From positions 1 through 64,000 of the forward strand of contig NZ_JANLCK010000010.1 in assembly GCF_024979315.1 (NCBI RefSeq): 64,000 nt of DNA, read 5' to 3'. How positions within the stretch are numbered: position 1 is the first letter of the stretch; the number at the start of each line of letters is the position of its first letter. Below are positions 24,979-33,546 of this stretch, one piece after another. The position numbers and the translations under genes are program-made. Source of the DNA: Herbiconiux oxytropis. GTDB lineage: Bacteria > Actinomycetota > Actinomycetes > Actinomycetales > Microbacteriaceae. Under the pieces are notes generated by a model that was not told the DNA's origin, did not search any database, and worked only from the letters and a program-made list of their open reading frames with translations.

Positions 24979-25057
24979 GTCGGCGGGAGTGAACACCTCA
25001 GGGTGGCACAACGCTTCAGACCAATGTCGTTCTACGCACCTAGTAAAGGGGAGCATG

Positions 25058-25954
25058 ATGTCAATAACCGATCGGGTGGACTACGGGACAGACAACAATC
25101 CCGCCGGCGTTTCCAATGTTCTAGGTGCCCGTCCCGGGACATCCGCAATGCATGGGTACGAAGCTCCTCAGCACGCCGACATGACGCGAGTCCAGTTCAC
25201 CTTCGAGACAACTCACGATGCTCTGCAGAAGCTCATCGTGCCCCCGCCCCTCCAGGTCGATCGGGACAGGCCAGCATTCTGCACCATCATGGCCTTCACA
25301 TCGCCGAATTTCCGCGGGCGAGACGGCCGGCTGGCTCCCTACACGGGCTTCGCCTTCTTCGCCGGCATCGACTACAAGGGGACCCCGGCTCAGGCGGGAT
25401 GGGAGTTTGTCGACGGAGCAGCTCCGGCACACGACAAGACCATCCCCGAGATGCTGATCTTCTCTGGCCAGGTCTACGGGATGCTGAAGAAGTTCGGCGA
25501 CATCCGGTTCTACCGCAACGGGCTCGAAGTCGCGGGAGATCTGTCGACAGTCGAAGAAGGCGACGACCTCCTGATTACCGTTGACCGGAAGAACCGGCGC
25601 ATCGCAAGCCTCGGAGTCAAAGTGGGCGCCGCCATCGGCGGAGCATCCACTCAGACAGCAGCGACGGTGGGGGCAGTGCCAGTTCTTGCCGTACGGGAAA
25701 TCCCTACGGTGGACTACAAGGGATACGTGGACCGCAGCATCGTGTCCAGCGATGTCAACGCGAACAGCTTCCAGGTGCCCACGAAAGAGTTCTCAGCCGA
25801 ACCGCTGCAGCTCGAATTCTGGCCGAGCGAATCAGAATCCCTCGATCAACTCGAGGTGGGCGAATTCATCGCCGCTCGAGTGATCGTCGCAGATTCTCCT
25901 CACGAGACCATCAGCAGCATGTTCGTCCTGGAACAGCTCCCACTGACTCTTTGA
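25058..25954 (+). CDS. Acetoacetate-decarboxylase-like protein, paralogue 2
   Basis: A 298-aa paralogue of the 23732-24631 product. It has the same PEMLIFSGQVYGMLKKFGDI lysine-containing motif, NPAGVSNVLGARPGTSAMHG near the N-terminus and VREIPTVDYKGYVDRSIVSS late. Two ATGs occur, at 25055 and 25058. The second is chosen because it keeps the same 4-nt distance to AAAGGGGAG as in the paralogue. It is the first gene of a rightward operon with a reductase, cupin, SDR and SnoaL gene. The substrate is unknown. Confidence 0.8.
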   Translation: MSITDRVDYGTDNNPAGVSNVLGARPGTSAMHGYEAPQHADMTRVQFTFETTHDALQKLIVPPPLQVDRDRPAFCTIMAFTSPNFRGRDGRLAPYTGFAFFAGIDYKGTPAQAGWEFVDGAAPAHDKTIPEMLIFSGQVYGMLKKFGDIRFYRNGLEVAGDLSTVEEGDDLLITVDRKNRRIASLGVKVGAAIGGASTQTAATVGAVPVLAVREIPTVDYKGYVDRSIVSSDVNANSFQVPTKEFSAEPLQLEFWPSESESLDQLEVGEFIAARVIVADSPHETISSMFVLEQLPLTL

Positions 25955-26023
25955 GACATCTACCGGATACCGAGCAACACCGCGCCGCCGTCGTCTCCGA
26001 CGCCTGAAGAAAAGTTGTTCCAA

Positions 26024-26989
26024 ATGGAAGCCTACGAAACCGAGTTCGAGAGCTTTGTGGTCACCCACGTCCGCGACATCGCGGACCGCGTGAAATCCCT
26101 CCGGTTCGAACCGACCCACCGCCGCCCAGTGGTCCCGTGGGCACCCGGCGCGCACCTCGACTTCCGCTTGGGATCAGGATTGGTGCGCCAATACTCCCTC
26201 TGCGGCGAACCATCCGATGACCGCGGCTACACAGTCGGAATCCTTCTTGATCCGGCCAGCCAGGGCGGATCAGAGGCCATGCACCGGCTCGCGGAGGGTG
26301 ACACCATCGAGATTCGAGGTCCGCGCAACAACTTCGAGCTCGTTCCGGCATCTCAATACCTGTTCTTCGCCGGTGGAATCGGCATCACGCCCATTCTTGC
26401 CATGGTGCGGAGCGCCGCGGAATCGGCGGTGCCTTGGCGTCTGGTCTACGGCGGTCGCAATCGCTCATCAATGGCGTTTCAAGACGAGCTGCGTGCAGCT
26501 CGCGGCGGAGAGCTCAGCATCATCCCCGAGGACACCGACGGCCGTGCAGACTTTGCGCGCGAACTGTCGCTCGCCATACCTGGAACGGCAATCTACGCGT
26601 GCGGTCCCGCGCCGATGCTCGACGCACTGGCCGCATCATGCTCGGCGCTCGGCCTCGAGGCACAACTCCATGTCGAGCGTTTCAAAAGCTCTGGTGAAGT
26701 GCACGCGCACCAGCCCGCGGATGGTTCCTTCGAGGTCGAGCTGGCGCGCACCGGAGAGGTCATTCCCGTGTCGGCGACTCAGTCGATCGTCGACGCCATC
26801 CTCCCAGCTCGCCCGAACCAGCCCTACTCGTGCCTCGAGGGCTACTGCGGTACGTGCGAGACCAAGCTGCTTCTGGGCGAACCCGATCACCGCGACGAAT
26901 ACCTGTCAGACGATCAAAAAGCTGCGAACGACACCGTCATGCTCTGCGTCAGCCGTGCAAAAGGCCGCCGTCTCGTTCTTGACCTGTAA
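26024..26989 (+). CDS. Phthalate-dioxygenase-reductase-type (FMN/2Fe-2S) oxidoreductase
   Basis: A 321-aa electron-transfer protein with three domains. The flavin domain has LVRQYSLCGEPSD (about residues 53-65). The NAD(P)H domain has YLFFAGGIGITPILAMVRSA (about 111-130) and TAIYACGPAPMLDAL. The C-terminal plant-type ferredoxin has YSCLEGYCGTCETKLL and a final Cys in VMLCVSR, giving C-x4-C-x2-C-x29-C. It normally feeds a Rieske oxygenase or a similar terminal enzyme, but none is encoded nearby. ATG 26024 is preferred; TTG 26015 is possible. Confidence 0.9.
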   Translation: MEAYETEFESFVVTHVRDIADRVKSLRFEPTHRRPVVPWAPGAHLDFRLGSGLVRQYSLCGEPSDDRGYTVGILLDPASQGGSEAMHRLAEGDTIEIRGPRNNFELVPASQYLFFAGGIGITPILAMVRSAAESAVPWRLVYGGRNRSSMAFQDELRAARGGELSIIPEDTDGRADFARELSLAIPGTAIYACGPAPMLDALAASCSALGLEAQLHVERFKSSGEVHAHQPADGSFEVELARTGEVIPVSATQSIVDAILPARPNQPYSCLEGYCGTCETKLLLGEPDHRDEYLSDDQKAANDTVMLCVSRAKGRRLVLDL

Positions 26990-27016
26990 CAACCATTCAA
27001 CGAAGAAAGGATCATC

Positions 27017-27586
27017 ATGACAACCGACACCCCCCCGGCCGCCCGGCCATCCATCCAACCCTTTACCTACGTAGACGCCCCGGAGCTCCTCGAATCCGGG
27101 GTCATGGAGTTCAAAGAGATTCCTGAGGCGTCTATCGTCAACGCGACTGACGACTCCATGGGAGTGGGCCTGTTTTCGAAGGTCCTTTTCCGCGACGTGC
27201 CCCCTGAAGGATCCGACCGCACCGACGGACTCAGCCTCGTCCACGCCTGGCTCGCTCCTCACTTCGAGCTCCCGCCCCACAGCCATGATGGTGACTGCCT
27301 GTACTACATCGCGTCTGGCACCCTGATCCTTGGGAAGCGCACACTGGGCGCCGGCGACGGGTTCTTCGTGCCGAAGGACTCGCCCTACCGATACACGGCA
27401 GGACCGGAAGGCGTTGAGGTAGTGGAGTTCCGCACCTCGATCAAGTTCGACTACAAGTTCGCGGACAGCAACGATGCTCGCTGGAAGGACCGCTACGCGT
27501 ACGCCACCAGCCACCGCGATGAGTGGGTCTCTGCGCGCGACGAATTCCTGAAGGACAAGACCTCTGAAACGGACGTGACCGCATGA
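27017..27586 (+). CDS. Cupin-domain protein
   Basis: A 189-aa single-cupin protein. Cupin motif 1 is APHFELPPHSHDGDCLYYIA (about residues 82-101), with metal-ligand candidates His91, His93 and a Glu/Asp after them. Motif 2 is GAGDGFFVPKDSPYRYTAGP (about 111-130), which lacks a clear second-motif His. It could be a metal-dependent isomerase or oxygenase, or a sensor of the substrate. RBS AAAGGA. The stop overlaps the next ATG (ATGA). Confidence 0.83.
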   Translation: MTTDTPPAARPSIQPFTYVDAPELLESGVMEFKEIPEASIVNATDDSMGVGLFSKVLFRDVPPEGSDRTDGLSLVHAWLAPHFELPPHSHDGDCLYYIASGTLILGKRTLGAGDGFFVPKDSPYRYTAGPEGVEVVEFRTSIKFDYKFADSNDARWKDRYAYATSHRDEWVSARDEFLKDKTSETDVTA

Positions 27587-28344
27587 GCCGCGCGGTAGTC
27601 GTCGGGGGGGCGTCCGGCATCGGATTCGCCACCGCACAGGCGCTGCACGACGACGGGTTCGACGTGACGATCGCGGACGTCAACCTCGAAGCGGCACAGG
27701 CTGCAGCAACAAAGATTGGTGGCGACACCTCGGCGATCACGATGGACGTGACCAATGAGGAATCCGTCGCGGCCGGCTTCGCCGGAATCACCGACCTGGC
27801 CGCGGTTGTCAGTTGTCCGGGCTTGACCTTCGTGGGGGCGCTCACCGAACTTTCGTTCACGGCGTGGCAGAAGACCGTCGACGTGTGCCTGACCGGAACG
27901 TTCCTGGTGCTCAAGCACGCCGGGCTGGCAATCGCTGAGGGTGGCAGCATCACCGTCATCTCGTCCCTCAACGCACGTCAGCCAGGTACCGGAATGGGTG
28001 CCTACTGCGCATCCAAGGCCGGAGCCACGATGCTCGTGGAAGTGGCTGCGCTCGAGCAGGGAGTACGCGGAGTCCGCGTCAACGCGATCCAGCCAGGCAG
28101 AGTCGAAACCCCGATGACGGCAGGTTCGGAGATGGTCCCCGGGCTGCTCGAGCAGTTCAACGACAACACCCCCCTCGGCCGCTCCGGTCAGCCGAAAGAG
28201 ATTGCCGACGTCGCAGCATTCCTCGCGTCGGACAAGGCGACCTGGATCACAGGAGCAACCTTCGACATCAACGGCGGCGCCCACCTGCAGAAGTACCCGG
28301 ACATGCTGGAACTCACCCGGCCGTTCGCCTCACAGCCGGCCTAG
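27583..28344 (+). CDS. Short-chain dehydrogenase/reductase
   Basis: A 253-aa classical SDR. The cofactor loop VVVGGASGIGFATAQAL is at residues 4-20, and the Asp in TIADVNLEAAQ after strand 2 indicates NAD preference. The catalytic Ser is in SITVISSLNARQ and the YxxxK in MGAYCASKAGATM. The C-terminal WITGATFDINGG is typical. VVSCPGLTF replaces the usual NNAG segment. It is coupled to the cupin gene by ATGA. It probably oxidises a hydroxyl or reduces a ketone of the island's substrate. Confidence 0.9.
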   Translation: MSRAVVVGGASGIGFATAQALHDDGFDVTIADVNLEAAQAAATKIGGDTSAITMDVTNEESVAAGFAGITDLAAVVSCPGLTFVGALTELSFTAWQKTVDVCLTGTFLVLKHAGLAIAEGGSITVISSLNARQPGTGMGAYCASKAGATMLVEVAALEQGVRGVRVNAIQPGRVETPMTAGSEMVPGLLEQFNDNTPLGRSGQPKEIADVAAFLASDKATWITGATFDINGGAHLQKYPDMLELTRPFASQPA

Positions 28345-28385
28345 TCACCTATCAGCCCCCTACAGACTTTGCAAAGGAAGACGTT

Positions 28386-28811
28386 ATGACTGACACGAAA
28401 GATATCGACGAGCGATCTCGCGAACTCGCCCTGCACTTCTACGATCACTACCTCACCCTCGATCCTGCAGTTTACGAGCCGATCGTCGAGCCGGACGCCT
28501 ATTACAAGGTCGGGCACACCGAGTACTTCGGCCACGAAGGCTTCGCAACGGTAGTGAAATCGATAAAGTTCCTCTACCCGAACGGCCTCACTCCCGAGAT
28601 CACCGACATCATCGTCGACGGCTACAAGGTTGCGCTCAAGGTCACCACGCGGGCGGTCACGAACGCGGGGCTGGACTACGAGAACTTCTACGCTGTCCAC
28701 TTTCGGTTCTCAGAGAACGGCAAGGTCGCCGAACTCTACGAGTTCCTGGACTCGGCATACGCAAACGAGAAGTTCTCGTACGAGGGCTTCGTGGAAGCGC
28801 TTTCCAGCTGA
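28386..28811 (+). CDS. SnoaL/NTF2-like small enzyme, paralogue 2
   Basis: A 141-aa paralogue of the 23190 product. It shares DPAVYEPIVEPDAYYKVGHT, EYFGHEGFATV, LTPEITDIIVDGYKVALKVT and LDYENFYAVHFRFSENGKVA. The differences lie mainly in the N-terminal helix and the C-terminus. It is the last member of the tightly packed run 25058-28811. A strong hairpin follows at 28842, so transcripts probably end or are processed there. Confidence 0.82.
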   Translation: MTDTKDIDERSRELALHFYDHYLTLDPAVYEPIVEPDAYYKVGHTEYFGHEGFATVVKSIKFLYPNGLTPEITDIIVDGYKVALKVTTRAVTNAGLDYENFYAVHFRFSENGKVAELYEFLDSAYANEKFSYEGFVEALSS

Positions 28812-28841
28812 TCCAGCGCCCACCCGGCAGGTCCACAACTC

Positions 28842-28906
28842 GGGTGCGGCGTCGCGAACCCTGGTCACTCTTCCTGATGACGAAACAGGGCCGCGACGCC
28901 GCACCC
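28842..28906 (+). terminator. Long hairpin with a perfect 15-bp outer stem
   Basis: GGGTGCGGCGTCGCG (28842-28856) pairs perfectly with CGCGACGCCGCACCC (28892-28906). Inside it, CCCTG (28859-28863) pairs with CAGGG (28886-28890) around a 22-nt loop. It sits between the SnoaL gene and the next SDR gene. No T-run follows. It may terminate, attenuate or stabilise the transcript. Confidence 0.6.
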
Positions 28907-28979
28907 CGCATTCATCACCGACCACCCGAACACGAAGCTGATCTGGCGCCCGCGGGCTGCTGGACATGAAGGGTAGAAC

Positions 28980-29729
28980 ATGTTCGTACTCGATGGAAAA
29001 GTCGCGCTCGTCACCGGCGCCGGCCAGAATGTCGGCGCAGGAATTGCCCGCACACTGGCAGCTCAGGGAGCCACCGTCATCGTCAACGACTTCCACCTAG
29101 ACCGCGCAGAGCGAACTGTCGCCGCGATCGTCGAAGCCGGAGGGGAGGCAAGAGCTCTACGTTTCGATGTCTCGGATTTTGCTGCGGTTGGTGAGGCGGT
29201 CGCTGACATCGCCTCGACCGAGGGACCCGTAGACATCCTCGTGAACAACGCCGGCACCGGGGGCCCCGAGCGGCTCATGCCTATGGAGCCATTCGCTGCC
29301 ACCTCGCCAGACGACTGGGCCACGATCTTGGCGCCGAACCTGTACGGCGTCTTGAATTGCTCCCGAGCCGTTCTGGGAGGCATGATCCAACGGCAACACG
29401 GCCGAATCATCACCGTGTCATCCAGTGCCGGTCAAGAGGGCCTTCCTATCGGTATCGCCTCATACTCCGCGGCCAAGGCTGGTCAGATCGGATTCATGAG
29501 AAGTATCGCCGCCGAGAACGCCAAGTACGGGATCACCTGCAACACCATCTCGCTCGGACTGGTCCTTGAAGACGCCAGCGCGCTCCAGCACTATGCAGAC
29601 GCAATTCCTCTTGGCCGAGTAGGCAAGCCGGAGGACCCGGCGTATTTGGCCGTGTATCTCTCATCAGACGAAGCCGACTGGATCACCGGTCAAACAATCG
29701 GAGTCAACGGCGGAAGTCTCATGATCTAG
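28980..29729 (+). CDS. Short-chain dehydrogenase/reductase
   Basis: A 249-aa classical SDR. It has the cofactor loop VALVTGAGQNVGAGIARTLA at about residues 8-27, DILVNNAGTGGPERL, the catalytic SSSAGQEG with Ser, and IASYSAAKAGQIGF as YxxxK (about 158-171). The C-terminus WITGQTIGVNGGSLMI is typical. DFHLDRAERT after strand 2 suggests NAD. It is separated from the SnoaL gene by 168 bp containing the hairpin. The ATG lies close behind ATGAAGGGTAGAAC, whose GAAGGG is the ribosome site. Confidence 0.9.
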   Translation: MFVLDGKVALVTGAGQNVGAGIARTLAAQGATVIVNDFHLDRAERTVAAIVEAGGEARALRFDVSDFAAVGEAVADIASTEGPVDILVNNAGTGGPERLMPMEPFAATSPDDWATILAPNLYGVLNCSRAVLGGMIQRQHGRIITVSSSAGQEGLPIGIASYSAAKAGQIGFMRSIAAENAKYGITCNTISLGLVLEDASALQHYADAIPLGRVGKPEDPAYLAVYLSSDEADWITGQTIGVNGGSLMI

Positions 29730-29904
29730 AAGGGGCCTCAGCCGCCACCGTCCAGTTGCTCCGGAACATCACGAGCGAGCCGCAGTGACGGTGCCCACGG
29801 CGCTACCAGACGAGGCGCTCACGTGAGGTGCTCTCGGTTCACACCGGCGTACCTCGCGAGGGGGACGGCCGGCCGGTAAACGACTTGACGGTAGGATTCT
29901 CGGC

Positions 29905-30582
29905 ATGTCCACTGCAAAAGTGACAGCCCAACGAAAAATCGGGTCCCGGCGAGCCGAAATTCAGGATGCTGCTGCAACGCTGTTCGCCCGGCAGGGGTAC
30001 AGCGGAACAGGGATGGAGCAGATCGCCGCCGCCGTAGGCCTCGTCCCTGCAAGCCTGTACAACCATTGGCCTTCGAAGCAAGCAATTCTGGCCGAGATCA
30101 TCGTGACCTACGAGGTCGAAACGCTTGAGGCGTTCAATCGTGCCATCAGGGACAAATTGACGGCAGGTGATGCGCTCTACGCTGCGGCAACGACCCGTCT
30201 GAGTTACCTCCTCCGGCATGGGCGGCAAGCTGCCATCACGGATCGCGAGAAGCTCTTGCTCGATGCGGAAAGCCTGACCAGGGTGCACGGACTCCAGAAC
30301 GCCCACTTCACAGGACTACGGGCTCTCGTGGAGCAGGGCCAACGACAAGGCGAGTTCGACCAAGACACAGACTCCCTGTTTGCAACAGTCGCGCTCCTGG
30401 AAATGGGAACCCGCCTAGCCACCTCATTTCTCCACCAAGCCGAGTACCCCTCGTGGGGCGAGGTCTCCGGCGCGGGGACGGTGCTTCAGATGTCAGACGG
30501 GGAAGTGCTGGCAAACATGGATGAAGCTTCAGCGCAGTACGCCACGATGGCGCTCCGCATGGTCTCTCACCACCCGGCCTAG
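29905..30582 (+). CDS. TetR-family regulator, probable controller of the three-operator regulon
   Basis: A 225-aa repressor. The helix-turn-helix spans about residues 14-60: RRAEIQDAAATLFARQGYSG, then TGMEQIAAAVGLVPASLYNH with recognition helix LVPASLYNHW. The rest is an all-helical ligand domain. It lies between operators B and C, each a 34-bp dyad fitting a TetR dimer or pair of dimers. No such dyad was found before its own gene. Assignment of the operators to this regulator is inference from proximity and site symmetry. Confidence 0.88.
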   Translation: MSTAKVTAQRKIGSRRAEIQDAAATLFARQGYSGTGMEQIAAAVGLVPASLYNHWPSKQAILAEIIVTYEVETLEAFNRAIRDKLTAGDALYAAATTRLSYLLRHGRQAAITDREKLLLDAESLTRVHGLQNAHFTGLRALVEQGQRQGEFDQDTDSLFATVALLEMGTRLATSFLHQAEYPSWGEVSGAGTVLQMSDGEVLANMDEASAQYATMALRMVSHHPA

Positions 30583-31073
30583 AACCTCGATGCCAAGACC
30601 GGTCCGCAGTTCAATTTGCGGCAGCGGCAATCGATAAAGCCGGCCTGATTCGGCGAGCATGCTTCCTGATGGGGCATCCGACGAGAGATGCTGCTCTCGC
30701 ACGACGACCAGGTCAGCTCGGATCGTGCCAAGTGAATCACGGGCTGAAAATCGCCCTTGACCAAGACGCTGAACGGCAGTAGCTTACGAATCAGCATTCG
30801 CACGAATCATCGTTCGTAGTGTCTGTCATAGCTCTATTCCAGTAACACGCACCCGGCCTACGCAGTAGCCCCGGTGCTGCAGCACAACAGACCCGAGAGC
30901 TCGCTTTTCCGTTGGTGACAAGACCAATCGGCAGACGAGCGTGTGCTGCAAATACCCGTCCAGTCACTCGCCTTCACCGCTGAAGAACCGACAGGACACC
31001 TCGTGGTCAAAGATGACCGGGAGAGACGCAACGCTTGCTCTCAGCGCATGCGTTGCCAGGACAGAGGCTTCCA
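30583..31073. other. 491-bp control region with long leader before the MFS gene
   Basis: It contains the promoter/operator module at 30757-30818. A leader of about 250 nt follows, with two notable structures: a perfect 12-bp palindrome GTGCTGCAGCAC (30874-30885) and a 7-bp stem GCAACGC (31028-31034)/GCGTTGC (31050-31056) just before the MFS ribosome site. No convincing small gene was seen. The second hairpin could influence translation. Confidence 0.55.
30757..30818 (+). promoter_or_regulatory. Promoter with 34-bp dyad operator C
   Basis: TTGACC (30757-30762), a 17-bp spacer, TAGCTT (30780-30785), and the dyad at 30785-30818, TACGAAT-N5-TTCG-N2-CGAA-N5-GTTCGTA. It has the same order and overlap as modules A and B. 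It drives the MFS-SDR-hydrolase genes at 31074-34557. Confidence 0.75.
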
Positions 31074-32543
31074 ATGACACAAGACAGCCAGCCCAAACCG
31101 CCCGCCGAGAAGCGACGGCCAAAACCAGGGCTATTGATAGCTACACTTGCGCTCTCCGTGATGTTGAGCGCGTTCGAGAGCTCGATGGTCTACGTCGCTC
31201 TGCCCTCCTTGATCGGAGTCTTCGACGTCGGTGCGGACCAGATCGCCTGGACCGTCACCGTGTATCTGCTCGTATCCGCCTCCTCAGCCGCACTCGGCGG
31301 TCGACTTGGCGACCTGTACGGCCGACGACGCGTGCTCATCATCGTGTGCATACTCGCCGGTGTGGGATCGATCGTCAGCGTGGTTGGAGGCGGGCTCGCG
31401 ATGCTCATCCTCGGTCGAGCCATCCAGGGCACGGCGGGGGCCGTCTTCGGACTGGCTTTCGGTCTCGCCCGCGAACACCTGCCCTCCAAGCGGGTCCCCG
31501 TTGCCGTCTCCCTGATTGGCGGGTCTGCACTTCTCGCCGGAGCCGCCGGTGGGCTGATCGCCGGCTCCTTGCTGCAATTCTTCGGCTGGGCATCGATCTT
31601 CTTCTTCGCCGCCCTCTTCGCTGTCGTGACCGTCATCGTCAGCCTCATCGTCCTGCCACGGGACACAGGGGCACGGAAGCGAGGGCCACTCGACCTCATC
31701 GGCGCCGTCGTCATGCCTGTCGCCATCAGTGCGATCCTGCTCGCCATAACCCTGGTTCAGACCGTAGGAGCTGCGAGCATCACGTTCATCGGCCTTCTCG
31801 CTTTCGGAATCGCAGCGCTCATCGGATGGGTGATCTGGGAACTACGGGTCAAACACCCCATCGTGAATGTGCGGCTCTTCAAGAGTCGCTCGGTGGCCGT
31901 ACCAATGGGCTCAGCCTTCCTTCTCGCGCTCGGGCCCGCCGGCGGATCCGTGATCGTCCTTCAGATCATCCAGCAGTACCCATTGGGCACAGACGGGGGA
32001 CTGGGACTCTCTCCGGCGACCGCAGGTGGCCTCGGCGCCATCGCAGCAGTACTGGCATTTGCGCTGAGCCCAGTTGGCGGAATGATCGCGCGTCGGCATG
32101 GTGCTCGCAGCGTCTTCATCCTCGCTGCTGCCCTGCAGACATTTCCGCTACTGCTCGTGATCTTCTTCCTTGGCAACTTCTGGTGCACGATGGCTGCCGT
32201 GCTCTGCGTCACGATCGGGAGCGCGCTGAACGTGGGTGCAATTGCGAATGTCCTGTTCGATGCGGTCTCCGCCGCGAACTCGAGCGAGATCACGGGAACC
32301 AGCACCACCGTGACAAGCATCGGACTGTCCGCGGCAACCGCAATCGCCGGAGTTGTGCTGGCCCTGTTCGCTGCTCCGGAAACGGGTCTCATCTCCGGGA
32401 CCGGCTTCCTCGTCAGCCTCGGGTACATGACGGTGATCGGTACCTTGAGCGTCTTGCTGGGGTTCTTCATTCCGAAACGGAAAGCATCAGAGCACCCGGC
32501 CGAGGGCGAGGAACTCGTCACCACTCTGCCAGGCGCAGCGTGA
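31074..32543 (+). CDS. MFS transporter, DHA2/EmrB-like
   Basis: A 489-aa transporter with about 13-14 hydrophobic helices, as in the 14-TM DHA2 branch of the major facilitator superfamily. The loop 2-3 signature GGRLGDLYGRRRVLI is at about residues 77-91, and the N-terminus is charged (KPPAEKRRPKPG). It could import the island's substrate or export a toxic intermediate. The ATG at 31074 follows AGAGG. It is first in the operon from operator C; an SDR and a hydrolase follow. Confidence 0.88.
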   Translation: MTQDSQPKPPAEKRRPKPGLLIATLALSVMLSAFESSMVYVALPSLIGVFDVGADQIAWTVTVYLLVSASSAALGGRLGDLYGRRRVLIIVCILAGVGSIVSVVGGGLAMLILGRAIQGTAGAVFGLAFGLAREHLPSKRVPVAVSLIGGSALLAGAAGGLIAGSLLQFFGWASIFFFAALFAVVTVIVSLIVLPRDTGARKRGPLDLIGAVVMPVAISAILLAITLVQTVGAASITFIGLLAFGIAALIGWVIWELRVKHPIVNVRLFKSRSVAVPMGSAFLLALGPAGGSVIVLQIIQQYPLGTDGGLGLSPATAGGLGAIAAVLAFALSPVGGMIARRHGARSVFILAAALQTFPLLLVIFFLGNFWCTMAAVLCVTIGSALNVGAIANVLFDAVSAANSSEITGTSTTVTSIGLSAATAIAGVVLALFAAPETGLISGTGFLVSLGYMTVIGTLSVLLGFFIPKRKASEHPAEGEELVTTLPGAA

Positions 32544-32629
32544 AAGAGGGTACGGGCACCGCGCGAAAGGCCCTTTGGGTCGACCTGGCCAGCAACAAGT
32601 CCACAGAAGGCGCGAACCGAAAGGAACTG

Positions 32630-33406
32630 ATGTCCTACACACACCCCAAGTCGCTCGAAGGCAAAGCAGTAGTGGTCACGGGAAGCGCCCGTGGGATTGG
32701 GCGAGGGATTGCTCGTACCCTCGCACGCAATGGGGCTCGGCTGCTGGTCACCGACATCCTGGCCGACGATCTCGAGACCCTACGCGAGGACATGACAAGC
32801 CACGGTACCGACGTGCACAGCATCGCGGCAGACCTCCGAGAACCTGATGCGGCCGAACGGATCATCGAAGAGGCTTATCGCAAATTTGGAGCCGTCCATG
32901 GTCTCGTCAACAACGCAATGGCCATCAAGCCGCCGTCACCGTTGGAATGTCAGACATTGGCTGATTTCGACCTCGCTATAAGCACCGGTCCTCGAGCAAC
33001 GTTCGCTCTCATGAAGGCGGCCTACCCGCATCTTGTCAGCGCAGGCGGGGGCTCCATAGTGAACTTCGGATCCGGCGCCGGCGCTGCAGGAGAACCCGGT
33101 TTCGCCTCGTACGGTGCTGCCAAGGAGTCGATTCGTGGACTGTCTCGAGTGGCCGCGCTCGAGTGGGGTGCCGACAACATTCGAGTCAATGTCGTCCTTC
33201 CTTTCGCGCGGACCGAGGGAACGGACTATTGGGAGCAGACTGACCCAGAAGCATTCAATGCGGCCGTCAACGCCGTACCCCTCAAGCGAATCGGGGACAG
33301 CGAGAAGGACGTCGGTGCGCTGGTTTCGTTCCTGCTGAGCGATGATTCGACCTACCTCACCGCACAGTCAATCTTTGTTGCGGGTGGATCAGGCGTTTCG
33401 AGGTAG
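32630..33406 (+). CDS. Short-chain dehydrogenase, paralogue of the 35372 gene
   Basis: A 258-aa SDR. It has VVVTGSARGIGRGIARTLAR at about residues 14-33, an Asp in LLVTDILADDLE, GLVNNAMAIKPPSPL replacing NNAG, and the catalytic pair IVNFGSGAGAA (Ser) and FASYGAAKESIRG (YxxxK). The C-terminus has FLLSDDSTYLTAQSIFVAGG. It closely resembles the oppositely oriented 258-aa SDR at 35372-36148, so the pair arose by duplication. ATG at 32630 follows AAAGGAACTG. Confidence 0.9.
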   Translation: MSYTHPKSLEGKAVVVTGSARGIGRGIARTLARNGARLLVTDILADDLETLREDMTSHGTDVHSIAADLREPDAAERIIEEAYRKFGAVHGLVNNAMAIKPPSPLECQTLADFDLAISTGPRATFALMKAAYPHLVSAGGGSIVNFGSGAGAAGEPGFASYGAAKESIRGLSRVAALEWGADNIRVNVVLPFARTEGTDYWEQTDPEAFNAAVNAVPLKRIGDSEKDVGALVSFLLSDDSTYLTAQSIFVAGGSGVSR

Positions 33407-33546
33407 TCGTGTAGCGGGGGAGGCAACGTGTCGTCCAGCTTCCCGACTCGCTCGTCGCTGAGCCCTTCCACCTCAATCAGGCCGAGGTCAGCCGGCGAGT
33501 ATTCCCGACCAGATGCCACAGCGACGCAGCTAAACCAGGAGAAATC

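Larger units (their letters stand above)
24632..25057. other. 426-bp divergent control region of the duplicated operons
   Basis: It holds two back-to-back promoter/operator modules (24715-24777 leftward, 24917-24978 rightward). Between and around them is lower-GC non-coding DNA with no convincing frame. The distance from each -10 box to its start codon is about 110-120 bp, which leaves a sizeable untranslated leader on both sides. Confidence 0.7.

Noticed and set aside
30941-32629. 821-codon plus-strand frame that would extend the SDR at 32630 far upstream
   Set aside because: The upstream part is an Arg-rich shadow of the MFS gene in another frame. SDR homology and a ribosome site begin at 32630.
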